Assembly: GCF_001642475.1 (NCBI RefSeq)
Contig: NW_019173950.1
Coordinates: forward strand, 62,001-126,000
Source of the DNA: Fonsecaea monophora
Taxonomy: Eukaryota > Ascomycota > Eurotiomycetes > Chaetothyriales > Herpotrichiellaceae
Direction of reading: 5' to 3'
Length of the DNA: 64,000 nt
Shown here: piece by piece, positions 12,097 through 24,137 of the stretch
Numbering within the stretch: the stretch's first letter is position 1
Layout: the number at the start of each line of letters is the position of its first letter
Notes under the pieces: generated by a model
Seen by the model: the letters and a program-made list of their open reading frames with translations, nothing else
The model's database searches: none
Told to the model about the DNA's origin: nothing
Translations under genes and position numbers: made by a program

Positions 12097-15000
12097 AGAC
12101 CTGCAAACTGATAAGGTCGGAAATGGTGGTCAAGAGGAGGTAACCAAACGAGGTTGTCGTCGCCGGTGGTCAAAGGTCGAGGAGAGAACCGGCGAGGGCG
12201 GTGACGTGATAAGGTCGCCTTGGAGATGGTGGTAGAGGTGGTGGTGAATGAGCGGCGATAAACGTGAGGTTGGAGATGGGAGGCAAATGAGCGACAATAT
12301 GGTGGGGAAGCTGCGTCGACGGGTTTCAGAATCTACAGCACAGGGTGTTGTTGATAAAATCCTGGTGAGTGGAAAGGCTGAAGGGCAGCAGGGTAGAAGT
12401 GTGAGTCGGCGATGAGGATGATGAGTAGGAAGTATGTAGTTGATACAGGCTGGTACGCTGTCTGTATGGGTTTAGGCCCATGCGAGTCGAGTCGTTACGA
12501 GTAGTGGTTGTGGTTCTGTGTACGGGCTTGATGGGCACTTTCGGCTCCCAGATCCCTGCGCCTGCCAGGCTCCTCCCACTGCGACTAGGCCAGCACGTCA
12601 AACTTACAATCCGCATCCACAATTGCAACTCTAGCCCGGACCCTCGGTAGTGGGTGGTGGGTGTCGAGTGTCCACACCTCTGCTTGAGGGACTCGCGCTG
12701 CCGCCATTCTGGAAGCCCGGACAGAGACATCCTCGTCGTTCATCACAGTTACCTCATGCCAGCACCGTGAGCATCTTCGAGATGGACGAATTGCTCAACT
12801 TCTTGGGGACGATCGACACTTCGTTCACCTCCTACCCATGACTTCGCACAGCTAGCTTTAGCTCTATAGACGGCACTCAACGAGTCTGATTTCTACGTCA
12901 TCCCAACACCCTCGTTACATATCTCCTTCGAAGCAGTACCCGAACTCTAATGTGGTTCGATGCGCTCACGATGCCTCACTCCTGTCCGTCTTTACAAAGC
13001 TGGGCTCGATCTCGACGCAACAGCCGTCACCGTTGTTGGATGGCATTCCTTGAACGCGAAAAAAGACTGAGGGAACCACCGGAAGAGCAAGGGCACCATC
13101 ATTACAAAAGCTAGCCTCGTATTTGTGGTTTCCATGGATAATAGCTAGCCAGTTTCACAGTGCCTATACCTCCTTCAAGTCAGGGCAATAGGCAGGCTGA
13201 AGCCCGGTTCAAGCCTGGAGTTTTCCTCACCCGGAGCGATTGGCACCTTTCCGAGATCCCATCCAGCTGTGATTGCCGATCCATGTGTTTGCCTCTTAGA
13301 GACTCTCGAGGCCTCGGCGCCCACGCTGGACCATTCTACGCCCGGAAGTTTCAAGCCAAGCCCTTGGCCTCTCGAGGATTGTGGTTGAGTCTTTCTCGTT
13401 CACAACGATGAGCGTGAATGACCCTCTGTGCCTCTCTCGAGATCCCGACCAGCACCGATTCCGCGGTTCCAAAAAATGTAACTTTTCGGGATCTTGCCGC
13501 AAAAGGAGTCTCCATCCCACCACTCCTGACCGTAACTGCTGTTCTGTGGGTCGGACAGGACACCCACCAACCTCATTGGGCATGGTGGATTGGGCCTGGC
13601 GGCCTCTCAGTAAACTGGTAGTTTCCCTTCTTGCGGTGCCCTGGTAATGCAGGGCTCACAGCCAAAAGTATCCACCGGTTGTCGGTCAAGATGCCCTTCT
13701 GACGACTTTTCAAGCGTCCATCCCACGTCGTTTGGCGGTGATCAAAGGGCGTAGTGCATCCTCTCGACTGGCTTCGTTTGATGACAGTTCCATTTGTACT
13801 CAAGAGCGACTCTTCAGGATCAAAGGCCGTAGTCTCTAGACTGTCTATCGACGCTTTGGCCATCGATTGTGCAAGTCCCTAACTTCAATCAACTGCCCGA
13901 ATGGTGGTCCATCAAGACGAGATTTTGTGGCGTCGCGTGGGCACCCATGTGGCTGTCTTCAGAAGCCAACGGGCAGCCGGAGGCGAAATCATCTCCGCCG
14001 TCTGACCCGACAAACAATTCAAGCATTCTCCTCGGACCAATAATCTTATCGGCCTTCAGGCCTGGTCTAGGACATGGGGTGGGAAGCATTTTTTCCTCTT
14101 TTCGGGAATGTGCCTGCTCTCTGCGCGCGAAACATCCCGTTAGTCGGAGCATCGCTTGCTTTGCCAGTCGGGTTGAAATGTGGTTGTTACTCCAATTGCT
14201 TTGTGATGCAACCAAGGTCCATAGTTTTAGCATAGTTTGAAGTAACGAGCTTGGACATGGCTGACCCAAGCAGAGATGAGGCGGGAGACAGCTTCACCTG
14301 AAGGGTTGTTACTACTTAACCACTGGATTTGTCTAGTGATGGAAAAAGCAGCAAGAAACCACCAACAAAAAGCCGGCACCGGTGGGATTTGCGCATCGGT
14401 GCGTCCGTCAGCAGTTGAAACCCCAAAGCCTCGCTACCTAGGTTATCCAGCCAGATTGCGCACCCTGGAGGCCGAGCAATCACCAGATGATCCAATTCCA
14501 CTTTCGTCTTCAGTTACGTATTATTTTGATGTTTATTCGCAGGGGTGTGTGGGTGTGCCGCAGGCAATTTTGCCGAGTTCCTGACTCAGTTGGAGCAATT
14601 CGACCAAAGCTCTAGGTAAATTCAATCATTCGCATAGTAAGGTAGCCTGGACAAGAGGAGAGGCCGTTGGATACGCTCGAGATCATCGCTCGGTTCCTTG
14701 GTCATCACGCCTCTCCCGTTGCCTGCATATCATCTCGGAGCTATGACCAAATCCTACATCAGTGTCGTTCAGAAGAGTGGACAGCGAGATGGGGAGATCT
14801 GCCACTTTGGATCCCTAGCAATATGGCCACTCTTTTTGTCTTGTCACGGATTGAGCGGTAGTGGTGTAAGATCAGAGTTGCCTCCGTGCCTCGTAAGAAC
14901 TATGGCTACAGTACCGGGCTATGGGTGGCTGTCGTGCGCGGGGTGGCCGAGTATCAAGGCGAGACCCAAGGTGGGAGTAATCCGGTGAGAGTCTCATCCT

Positions 15001-16455
15001 ACAAGGCTGCGTCAGTACGTATCGCCTTCGTTCGGCACGCTTCATCGAAGGTGTCCAACATTAAAGGCGTGCCGAGGTAGGTGGAATTACGACGGCCAAC
15101 AGAATATGCGGCATTTGCGAACCAGCCTTGCGGAGCTTGGTGGAGCCGTTTTTATGTATCTATTACATACTTGCATGTAAATAGTCGCCCCTCGATGAAT
15201 CGGGAATGTGCCATTCTACCAACAACAGCTTTCTGCAAGGTACGGAGGACGGTAGAATGGGAACATCTGGACATGGGGGCTGAAGAATGTTTCAGAGCCT
15301 TGCCCAACACTCGATCTCGGAGATAGTTCGATCAGCAACATGAAGCAACAAGGGACCGCGGAAAGCGCCTTGCCGCCTCCGGGACCTCCTGTCCACGGCT
15401 TGAGATGCCCGTGTGGCCTTTTGTTTCTTCGTCTTTTCTCCTTCTGGGCTTGTAGGCATAGCTTAAGTTCTCCTAGACCATCACAGCTGACGCTGTAACT
15501 CTGACCTTTCGACTATGTGGATGACCCTTCCAGAGCAAGGGTGAGATCTTTCCTGGTTGGGGACCAATACGATGGCCTACATGGGAATTTGCCGGCAGAT
15601 CATCGAATGAGGTTCAGCCCGGGGCAGAGAAAGGTGCATTTGCAAGCTTTTGCGGTAGCGTCATCGATTGCCGAAGATTGTCTATTGAAGTCAGCCTCTT
15701 TCGGAGCTTTTGCCTCGAGAGCAGTGGCCACTCAGCCACGTAGGGCTGCAGAATGTTCCCCTTGCAGCTGCTGTAGGCTTCTGGAAGGCTTGGAAGCTGA
15801 TGGTGCCAGAGTGGCGGGAACGGGTGAGCATTGGACAGATCTGTGCTTCAGACTCGGACAAGGACAGTGACAGGTTCGCCACCAGGGTTTGAGGCAAACG
15901 CCATGTTGTACATTGGTGGATGTCCTCAATCATCGGTTGCACAGACCCCGAGAATCGCTGCGAGAAAATCGCTCTTTTCACGTGGCTCGATTTTAACTGA
16001 CTCGTCGTCCCCGTCTTGGCGCTTGGCGTGGCCATGGTCCATTCTCGATCCTGAGTTTCGAGGTTGCAACGTGATTCTTACTGTTCATAAGCATTCAAGC
16101 TATCACTCTTATTCCTACCCTACATAGACACTTCACACATCCGACTGGCACGAAGGCGGACATCTCGATATTGACGTTACAGAGATAACTGGCCGGTTGC
16201 GGTCACTCTCAATATCTGGGGATCCTCTGGAGCCAGTTGAACAAAATGAAACCAATCTGAAATTGTCCTTTCACCGCACCACAGAAACCCGTCCTGCAGC
16301 ATGTTCCCCGGCACCCTCCAGATGGCTTGGAGACGCGAGTTAGGGACACTCGCCGCCTCAACGGCGATCCTCTGCTCCAGGCGTCACGTCCAAGATGGCA
16401 GCACTGGTATTGAGGTTGACGCTGCGTTCAAATCCTAGCTCCAGCTCTTTTCGAG
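12097..16455. other. Gene-poor stretch of over 4 kb
   Basis: The first 650 nt are probably the SFP1-like leader and promoter, with pyrimidine/purine tracts and a minus-strand frame of 134 codons (12730-12326) that contains a good GTAAGT site near 12605. From about 12.85 to 16.4 kb, frames on both strands are short, have mixed codon use and resemble nothing I know. I see no repeats, tRNA or rRNA. It may hold regulatory DNA or non-coding transcripts. Confidence 0.5.
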
Positions 16456-17185
16456 TTAAGTCTTCATAATCAGCGTGTCGCCTTCGTTCTCACCGACCGA
16501 GTTCGCGGAGAAGCTTTCTCTTGGAACTGCTGGTCGACCTTCTTCAAGCGGTGAAGGGGGTAGAGCAATGTGGGATCCGATGACGTTGCCAGTGACCCGA
16601 TGGCAGTGCGGGCACCGTGGACCTAGGCTCTGCCGATACCGAATGTACCGGTTGAGGTTGGTGACAGCTACCCAGCTGTGCATGAAACTGATATCAATAG
16701 TCAGTCATGCTACACTAAGAGCTTCCAAGCGGTCTTGAAGGTGGCCCGGAGGGCAAGGTAAGTGTGCTCTGGGAACTCGGTCCAACTTACAAGGCAACTA
16801 GGGCTCCGATAGACGAGTACGCCATCATCATGATGGGGGGGTGTCTCCAGCTGTCACCGGTCGCGACCTCAATGGTGCTGCAGACATAGAGAATCAAGAA
16901 TGCAGCGACTCCAAGCGTATCGATTGCCAATTCAACCACCGATGGGCAACGGACAGTCTCGTCCCCATTGCTGTCGCTCCACCTTGGAGTTTTCTGGCGG
17001 ACTCTGAGGAGAATGACCCCGAGATTGTACACTGTGGATATAGCCAACACTACACCCAAGACGATGAAAATTGGAGACATGGCGGCGAAGCCAAGGCCAA
17101 GGGCAATGGAATTGTTCAGTAGAAGCAAGAGACGAATACCCGACTCAACATCGAGAAACGGGGCGGGTTTGGAAAAGGAGACCAT
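16456..17185 (-). CDS. Four-helix membrane protein, MARVEL-like, unknown function
   Basis: Exons are 17185..16791 and 16687..16456 (208 aa). The 103-nt intron (GTAAGT donor, ACTGAC branch-like site, ATATCAG acceptor) joins GALVAF to FMHSWVAV in frame. Four hydrophobic segments are seen: GIRLLLLLNNSIALGLGFA (about 16-34), SPIFIVLGVVLAISTVYNLG (about 37-56), ELAIDTLGVAAFLILYVCS (about 84-102) and MMAYSSIGALVAFFMHSWVA (about 118-137). A soluble tail follows with a CPHC pair and ends in acidic residues. The size and topology resemble fungal MARVEL-type small membrane proteins, but no signature proves this. No function is assigned. Confidence 0.72.
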
Positions 17186-18258
17186 CTTGACGTTGCGAGC
17201 CTCGAAGGTGTGAAAGTGCTATACAGCAGAGTGAGAGTGTCAGTGGTATGGATAGAGAAAGGTAAGAGTCTTTTAGATGAGATCCAAGACGCCTGTAACG
17301 AGGGCTCGCGCGATATATAATCCCTTGGTGTATTGATACATGATCCGCACTTGTAAGACATCCGGCTGACCTAAAGGGTGAGAGAGGCAGTGCCGGGATG
17401 TGAAACGCGGTTGCCTGGGGAAGAGTGGGGAATCTCGAAGGTGTTGGTATACATGGGCGTTGTCCTTACTCGTGACGCTTCGTACCCAAGGGATCGGTTT
17501 GATGGATATTCTCACCATCCTTCATGTCGAAAATCAAGTATTGCAGGTTCAGAAAGGGTATGGAGTGGCTTCTCCTCCGTCGATCAGGCAGGATTATTGT
17601 CCAAGTCAACATCAACATGTAATTGTTACCCCGGTACTTGTAGGAATGCTTCCGACTCCTCTTCTTCCCAAGGAACAAGGACTCAGCGCGTACATGAGTA
17701 ATCGCCCAATAATCGTCCCCCCTAGGCCGTGGAAGCTAGACTGGGGGCAGCGGATCTGCGAATCACTCTACTCGTAGGTATTGAGCGGACAATGTTGTGG
17801 GAGTTGAGATTCAGGAGAGGTGCGCTAATGAGGCCAGGCGCTTGCGACCAATTGTATTTAGGTATCTATGGGACACTAGATATCGAGTTAACACGCTTTA
17901 TAGCTTGTACAAATTACTCGGTACTACCGTAAGCAGCAGTGGGAGTAGAGGCACCTGAGAGGCACCCAAGCGGCGAGGAGTCGCATGCCGGAGGACTTAT
18001 GGGTATCCCGGATAAACTCATGGGGAGATTTTCCGAAGCCTTGGCAAAATTTCTCAGAACTATGACTGAATGTGCTCACACAGGCAAACTCTCCACGTCT
18101 GGTATCAGACCCAGACTTGATTCTCGATTTCATGCTCCCTATCAACTCATATTCTGATTGTTGCTGTCTCTTGAAGGTGTAATAGGGGTAGCACATCAGA
18201 GAAATCTCAGAAACAACTGTGGAACATCGAGATTTGCTTGACTCCATTGTGCCGCCCG
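17186..18258. other. Divergent promoter region
   Basis: Lies between the minus-strand membrane protein and plus-strand Dus3, so both promoters should be here. No protein-like frame is seen. Confidence 0.5.
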
Positions 18259-20556
18259 ATGGAAAATTCTGCAGATCAACCTGACCAGGATATCTCGCTC
18301 AATGGGATATCAAATGGTGTTACCGCGGATATCGATCCTAATCAACAGCCGGATGGGGCCTCAGCAATAGTTAAGCGCAAGGCTGAGGATATTGACCCGT
18401 CGACAGAGCTCAAGGATCACAAACGGAGAAAGGGAACAGCACCCATCAAGGAAGAGTTCTTACTCAAGTCTGACGACGCAGTCGAATCAGAAGTTGCTCG
18501 TGATGGTGCGGGTGATGATGATGCTGCCGAAGCCTTCCACCACAAAGATAGGCAACCAACAAGCCACAACAGCAAAGGTAACCGCCGTCGTGAAAAGAAG
18601 CAAGGCCAGAACAAAGCTCGCGAGTTCGGGAGTTCGAGGGATGAGGTAGGGTTGTGTTCCAGTCGAGTCTGCAGACCCGAATTCTCACCGAACCCTTGTG
18701 CCTTCGGGGATAATTGTCGCTTCGAACATGACGTTCGGAAATACCTGAAAGACTACAAACGAAAAGACCTCTCTACCTTCAACGGCCTGTGTCCTGTATG
18801 GGAAATCAAGGGAAAATGTCCGGCTGGGTGGAAATGCCGGTTTGTTGGCTCTCACTCCAAGGAAGTAGACCACGGTGATGGTCGACTGGAACTGGTTTTG
18901 GTCGAGGATGTTGAGCGGATGGCAAAATATGCCGAGACCGCCTCTGAAGACGAGGAGGCTGGGGTGGCTAATGTTCTCACATCCCAGCAAAGAATAGAAC
19001 TGACAAAGAGGAAAATGCAAACACCAAAGTCAGACGAGTTTCTGCGGTGGCTCGAGAAACAGGCACAAAACCCAGCCCATCAAGGTCGAGGACGAAACAG
19101 AGCCCTTCGCAACTCCTCGTCCCCAGAACCCGAGTCCGGTCATGGTCGTCCGGGTAAAGAGACCACGGAAGAATCGAGGTCTTCCTTTCGAGATGCTCCC
19201 CTTCGACCCTCAGAGAAACGTCGTTTGTATTTTGGTCCTGAAACGCCGATTCTAGCGCCCTTGACCACGCAGGGAAACCTACCCTTCCGGCGGCTATGCA
19301 CTTCCCTAGGTGCCACGTTTACCTACTCGGAAATGGCCATGTCTTTACCACTGTTACAAGGTCAGAAGTCTGAATGGGCACTCATCAAAGCCCACGAATC
19401 AGAGGTGCAGCCCCCAACCTTTTCGGTCAAGGGCAGCGACAACATAGTCTTTGAGTACGACCAGAAACGAGACCTTCGATTCGGTGCGCAGATTGCAGCC
19501 AACAAACCCTGGTTAGCGGTAAAAGCCACCGAGATCCTCACTACATTATTGCCTCGAGGCCTTCGAGTGGTGGATCTCAATGTGGGTTGCCCGATTGATC
19601 TGGTCTATAAAGATGGTGCTGGTTCTGCTCTGATGGATGCGCCACACAAACTGGACAAAATGCTTCGAGGAATGAACGTGGTCTCAGGTGAGACACCTGT
19701 GACAGTGAAGATTCGAACCGGGACTCGTGACAAGCAACCGACTGCACAGAAATTAGTCAATCGACTTGTGCTAGGTAGTGAGCATGGGCGCGGGGACGCC
19801 TGTGGTGTCGCGGCTATCACACTGCATGGACGATCGAGGCAGCAAAGATATACTCGGTCTGCAGACTGGGATTATATTACAGAGACGGCATCCCTGATCA
19901 ACAAGCTCAACGAGAAGGCGAATACTCTAATTGACACTATCCATGAAACTGACGCGCGCGATCAAGCCAATGGCCACACGGGCTCAAGAAACGGTAAAGT
20001 CTTTTTCATTGGCAATGGCGACGTTTTCTCCCATGAGCACTACTACGATCATATGCAGCACGCAGGGGTTGACGGAGTCATGGCCGGTCGAGGGGCACTT
20101 ATCAAGCCATGGCTCTTCGAAGAGATCGCCGCAGGGCAGTATCTGGATAAATCGTCCTCGGAACGGCTGCAGCTGGTCGAGCGGTTCTGTCGATACGGGT
20201 TAGAAGCGTGGGGCAGCGACGAGGTTGGCGTGGGGCAGACGCGACGGTTCTTGCTGGAGTGGCTCAGCTTTGCCTGTCGATACGTGCCAGTCGGGCTCTT
20301 GGAGTATCTGCCTCCCAACATCCAGGATCGACCGCCTCGATATAAGGGTCGAGATGAGCTCGAGACGCTGATGGCAAGTGACAACTACAAGGACTGGATC
20401 AAGATCAGGTGAGAATAGGGACAAAGAGATTTCTGGCACCGAAGCAAGGCTAACGAGCGGATTTCTAGTGAGATGTTCTTAGGACCGGCGCATCCCGATT
20501 TTCGATTCGAGCCGAAGCACAAGTCCAACAGCTACGAGATTCAAGCGGAAGGATGA
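18259..20556 (+). CDS. DUS3: tRNA-dihydrouridine(47) synthase Dus3
   Basis: FMN-dependent reductase that makes dihydrouridine at position 47 in the variable loop of tRNAs. Exons are 18259..20408 and 20469..20556 (745 aa). The 60-nt intron splits a Ser codon and the second exon gives the tail SEMFLGPAHPDFRFEPKH. The ATG at 18259 is chosen because the open frame upstream begins only with TTG. Residues 1-125 are acidic/basic low complexity. Two CCCH zinc fingers (about 138-200, CRPEFSPNPCAFGDNCRFEH and a second Cys-rich unit) mark Dus3 among Dus enzymes. The TIM-barrel runs from about 320: NVGCPIDLVYKDGAGSAL holds the likely catalytic Cys (about 444), followed by VKIRTGTRD, ITLHGRSRQQRYTRSADW and VMAGRGALIKPWLFEEI. 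It is complete and canonical. Confidence 0.95.
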
Positions 20557-21863
20557 TGATGACTGTGCAGAGTGCATTCAGGAGATGAAGAAGAGATTGG
20601 AGCATAGACAACAGCGTGGCGATCGACCATCCAAAATGTACTCAATCGACTCCACATCGTTTTCTGCGGCATGGTTCTGTGGTTAATCGATACTGGTGGT
20701 ACAATGTGGCTCGTCCGTCGAAGGCATGGGCTCCAGATATGGTCGTGAAGGGTGCTTGTCCTCGGTCGCCACCGTGATGATACGCTCTCGACGGACCTGT
20801 TCTCAAGAAAGGATTCAAAGAAAAGGCTCATGCTCGTGCACATGCTCGGACCAGAAGCTGGATTCTTGCCATGCTCACCAGCAAGCGGCCGCTCGGCCCC
20901 CGTGCCAACAAAGATCGTTACGGCCACGGGCTCGGCGTTTTCCTACCCAGTCACCAGTATTGTATACTGCAAGGCGCGCATGGACGAAAACAAGTGCTGA
21001 CAATGGGACAAATAATACGAATATCTTGGGACTCCAACCACCCATGACAATCTATACCTCGTACTAAGGTCGTGGATCCTTCTCTGCTTGTAACTGTCTA
21101 ACCCTTTCTCAGTATCCCACTATCTCCACCTCTCCCCCCTTTTTTGGTTCTACGGGGGAATTTACCGAACAAAATACGAGCTGATTCATTCCTTAGATAT
21201 GTACTGGGTAAGTGCTCCACGTACCGTATCTCGTGTCGCAACAAGATGCGCCCGCATCTTCCGCTCCCGTATTATGTACTCGCTACACGCTTGATTATGT
21301 ACTCCCTAACCCTCTGCACCGAGTACCTACCGCTAACTCTTGTCCTCTAAGACACCCTGCAATTGACACCCTAACAATGTCTCACAAAGCGATCAAAACG
21401 GCTAACTTCCTGTTGCACACAATCGATGGGGCCACCCGGCCTTCTCATAATACGCGCACCACCACCACCACCATAAGCTGGCCCCAGACCAGATCAAACC
21501 AGACCTGACATGACCCTGGTATTTGATGATTTGTGTTGGTGTTGGTGCTGGTGGTGGCAACTGCGGAGTTTAGTCCATGGCGTCCAGAGAAATCAATACA
21601 GCGGAACCTAGTGGTATTTTTCCCGGTCCGTTGGTCAACAAGACAAACCCCGAATCCAGGGGGTGAATGCCATGGGGGACAGACACTCGTATCGGTACAT
21701 AAACATAATATTGTCATCGTCCCTCCGCCAGCCTGCCTGACAAGAACCCAGTGGTGTTGAGTTTGAAAAGAGGGGGGACAAGAGAACACCAAGCAACGCA
21801 ACAGGCAGTATTATCGTGGCTTGATTCCAGGAAACACATTCGACGACGATACAAGTAAAAACA
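20557..21863. other. Intergenic, Dus3 to alcohol oxidase
   Basis: 3' flank of Dus3 and promoter of the next plus-strand gene. CCACCA/GGTGGT-like simple stretches lie near 21460 and 21530-21560. No gene is supported. Confidence 0.5.
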
Positions 21864-24137
21864 ATGTCTCTGGTCGAGAACTTGTCCGACTTCTCGTCTC
21901 TCCCCTCGCCTCTGCCTCCCGCTCCTGACGGCGACCTCTTCACCGAGCAACAGCTGGACACGCTCTTCTCGATCCTGGAGGTCTTCGTGCCGTCGATCCC
22001 CATCTCCGCCACCTCGAAAGCCGGCCACCCTACAGAGTTCGACGAGGCCCTTACCAAACTAAAGCCGTATCAGCCAGAAGGGGCCTCTGAAGATGTCGCA
22101 CGAGCCTATCTGCGCGAGGATGCCGTCTCACATCCTGACTTCAGAGAGACCGTGGTGCGGAAATTCAGGCTCACCGTCCCCGCTTCCGACTCGCAAGGAC
22201 TGGCCTTTCTTCTCTCCCTGCTCAATTCCTCCGTGGGCTCCTACCTCTTGACAGGATACACCACGCCCCTTCACAAACAAGACCTCGAAACCCGTTCGAT
22301 AATAATCTGTGGATGGTCCAGGTCGAGGTTACCACTCCTAAGAGGAGTATACAAGTCCCTCAGCGGCCTAGCGAAACAAGTTTGGGTTGCTACGTCTCCC
22401 GGTCTGTACCGCTTTCTCGACTTCCCCAGTGTCCCCAAGCATATCGAGCGCAACCCAAGCTTCGATTTCAAATTCTACGACTTCACACCGCCGTCAACAT
22501 CCACGACCCTCTCGACTGATGTGGTGATTGTGGGATCAGGGTGCGGCGCTGGCGTCGTCGCCTCGCACCTGTCCCGCGCAGGCTTGAAATGCCTGGTCCT
22601 CGAGAAATCCTACCACTTTCCCTCGACACACTTCCCCATGTCTGCCGCCAACGCTGGCGAGCACTTGATGGACAACGGCGGCATATATCTCTCAGATGAT
22701 GCGTCCATTGCCATCTTGGCCGGGAGCACGTTCGGTGGTGGCGGCACAGTCAACTGGTCAGCCTCGTTGCAGCCACCACGACCGGTGCGCGAGGACTGGG
22801 CGGCCGACAACCTCCCTCACTTCTTGGGAGCAGAATACCAGGACTGTCTCGACACGGTCTGTGAGCGCATGGGCGCCGCAAGGACTACCGATCCCGAGGC
22901 CCTCCAAAAGATCGAGCACAACTTTGCCAACAGGACGCTCCTCGAAGGGTCCCGCCGCCTCGGGATCGCCGTGCAGATTGTGCCCCAGAACACGGCGTCC
23001 AAACGCCATTTCTGCGGCTACTGCATGTACGGATGTTCCAGCGCGACCAAGCAGGGGCCCGCGAACTGCTGGTTCCCCGACGCGGCGGCCCACGGCGCCG
23101 AGTTCATCGAGGGCTGCTGGGTCGAAGAGGTTGTGTTTTCCGAGAGGAACGGCATCAAGACGGCCACGGGGGTCAAAGCCACATGGACGTCCCGCGACCG
23201 CAAGACCTCGCGACAACTCACCATCTCGGCCCGACGAGTCATCGTGGCCGCTGGAACTCTCCAATCACCCTTGGTCCTCCTGCGGAGCGGACTGAAGAAC
23301 CCGCACATCGGAGCGCATCTGCACCTCCACCCGACGAGCACCGTGTGGGCGACGTGGCCGCAGCGGACCAATCCGTGGGAAGGCGCCATCCTGACCGTGG
23401 CCATGACGGGGCTCGAAGACCAAGACGGCAAACACCACGGGCCCAAGGTCGAGGTCATCTGCTCGACCCCGGGATTCGGCCTGCTCACCCTGCCCTTTCG
23501 GCCCAAGCACGCCCTGAACGCCAAACCGGGGGAGAGCGCACTGTCAGCTGCCATCGAATGGCGTCTCAGCGCCGCTAAGCACGGCTTCTCGACGGGCTTC
23601 GTCTGCATCACCCGCGACGCCGACACGGGCAGGGTATACCTCGACCCCAAGGACATGACGCGTCGACGCCCACGGATCGCGTACACGCCCTCGGCGCGCG
23701 ACCGACGGCACCTGCTGGCCGGCATCGTGGGCGGCATGCAAGCGGCCTTTGTCATGGGCGCATTGGAGATCGACTCGGGCCACCCGTCCGTCGATCGCTG
23801 GGTGCGGCCGTCGCACGCGCGATCCACATCTATACCTACCACGGACGACGACAAAATATCTTTTGCCCGCTTCGTCGACGACGTCCGCCGCGCGTGGCTC
23901 GCCGACCCGGGCGCCCTGGCCGCGGGCTCCGCCCACCAGATGGGCTCATGCCGCATGGCGTCGTCCTCGAAAACCGGCGTCGTGGACTCCCACGGCAGGG
24001 TCTTTGGCACCGAGGGCCTGTACGTCGCGGACGCGAGTGTCTTTCCCTCGGCGAGCGGCGTGAATCCCATGGTCAGCACCATGGGTGTTGCCGAGTGGAT
24101 TGCCCGGGACATCGTGAGAGAGGTCAAGGGTGCGTGA
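21864..24137 (+). CDS. Long-chain fatty alcohol oxidase (GMC family)
   Basis: FAD flavoprotein that oxidises long-chain alcohols to aldehydes with release of H2O2. It is used in omega-oxidation and hydrocarbon or wax degradation, and is usually peroxisomal or membrane-bound in fungi and plants. It is intronless, 757 aa. Residues 1-215 form the helical N-terminal extension typical of these oxidases. The FAD-binding motif VIVGSGCGAG is at about 221-230 with LVLEK after it, and GSTFGGGGTVNWSASLQPP is near 287. A Cys-rich segment (CGYCMYGC) is near 385. The C-terminal catalytic region carries the histidine in GSAHQMGSCRM and the asparagine in SGVNPM, the His/Asn pair of GMC enzymes. The second half is visibly richer in G/C at third positions than neighbouring genes. 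Start ATG at 21864; no peroxisomal SKL-type C-terminus is visible (ends KGA). Confidence 0.93.
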   Translation: MSLVENLSDFSSLPSPLPPAPDGDLFTEQQLDTLFSILEVFVPSIPISATSKAGHPTEFDEALTKLKPYQPEGASEDVARAYLREDAVSHPDFRETVVRKFRLTVPASDSQGLAFLLSLLNSSVGSYLLTGYTTPLHKQDLETRSIIICGWSRSRLPLLRGVYKSLSGLAKQVWVATSPGLYRFLDFPSVPKHIERNPSFDFKFYDFTPPSTSTTLSTDVVIVGSGCGAGVVASHLSRAGLKCLVLEKSYHFPSTHFPMSAANAGEHLMDNGGIYLSDDASIAILAGSTFGGGGTVNWSASLQPPRPVREDWAADNLPHFLGAEYQDCLDTVCERMGAARTTDPEALQKIEHNFANRTLLEGSRRLGIAVQIVPQNTASKRHFCGYCMYGCSSATKQGPANCWFPDAAAHGAEFIEGCWVEEVVFSERNGIKTATGVKATWTSRDRKTSRQLTISARRVIVAAGTLQSPLVLLRSGLKNPHIGAHLHLHPTSTVWATWPQRTNPWEGAILTVAMTGLEDQDGKHHGPKVEVICSTPGFGLLTLPFRPKHALNAKPGESALSAAIEWRLSAAKHGFSTGFVCITRDADTGRVYLDPKDMTRRRPRIAYTPSARDRRHLLAGIVGGMQAAFVMGALEIDSGHPSVDRWVRPSHARSTSIPTTDDDKISFARFVDDVRRAWLADPGALAAGSAHQMGSCRMASSSKTGVVDSHGRVFGTEGLYVADASVFPSASGVNPMVSTMGVAEWIARDIVREVKGA

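Noticed and set aside
16688..16790. A readable 18-codon stretch (HTYLALRATFKTAWKLLV) right after exon 1 of the membrane protein
   Set aside because: Using it needs an intron of only 22 nt. The 103-nt intron to 16687 joins in phase and gives a better fourth helix and tail, so the stretch is intronic.
23018..24127. 369-codon minus-strand frame within the alcohol oxidase
   Set aside because: Antisense shadow caused by high GC at third positions; the plus frame has all GMC motifs.
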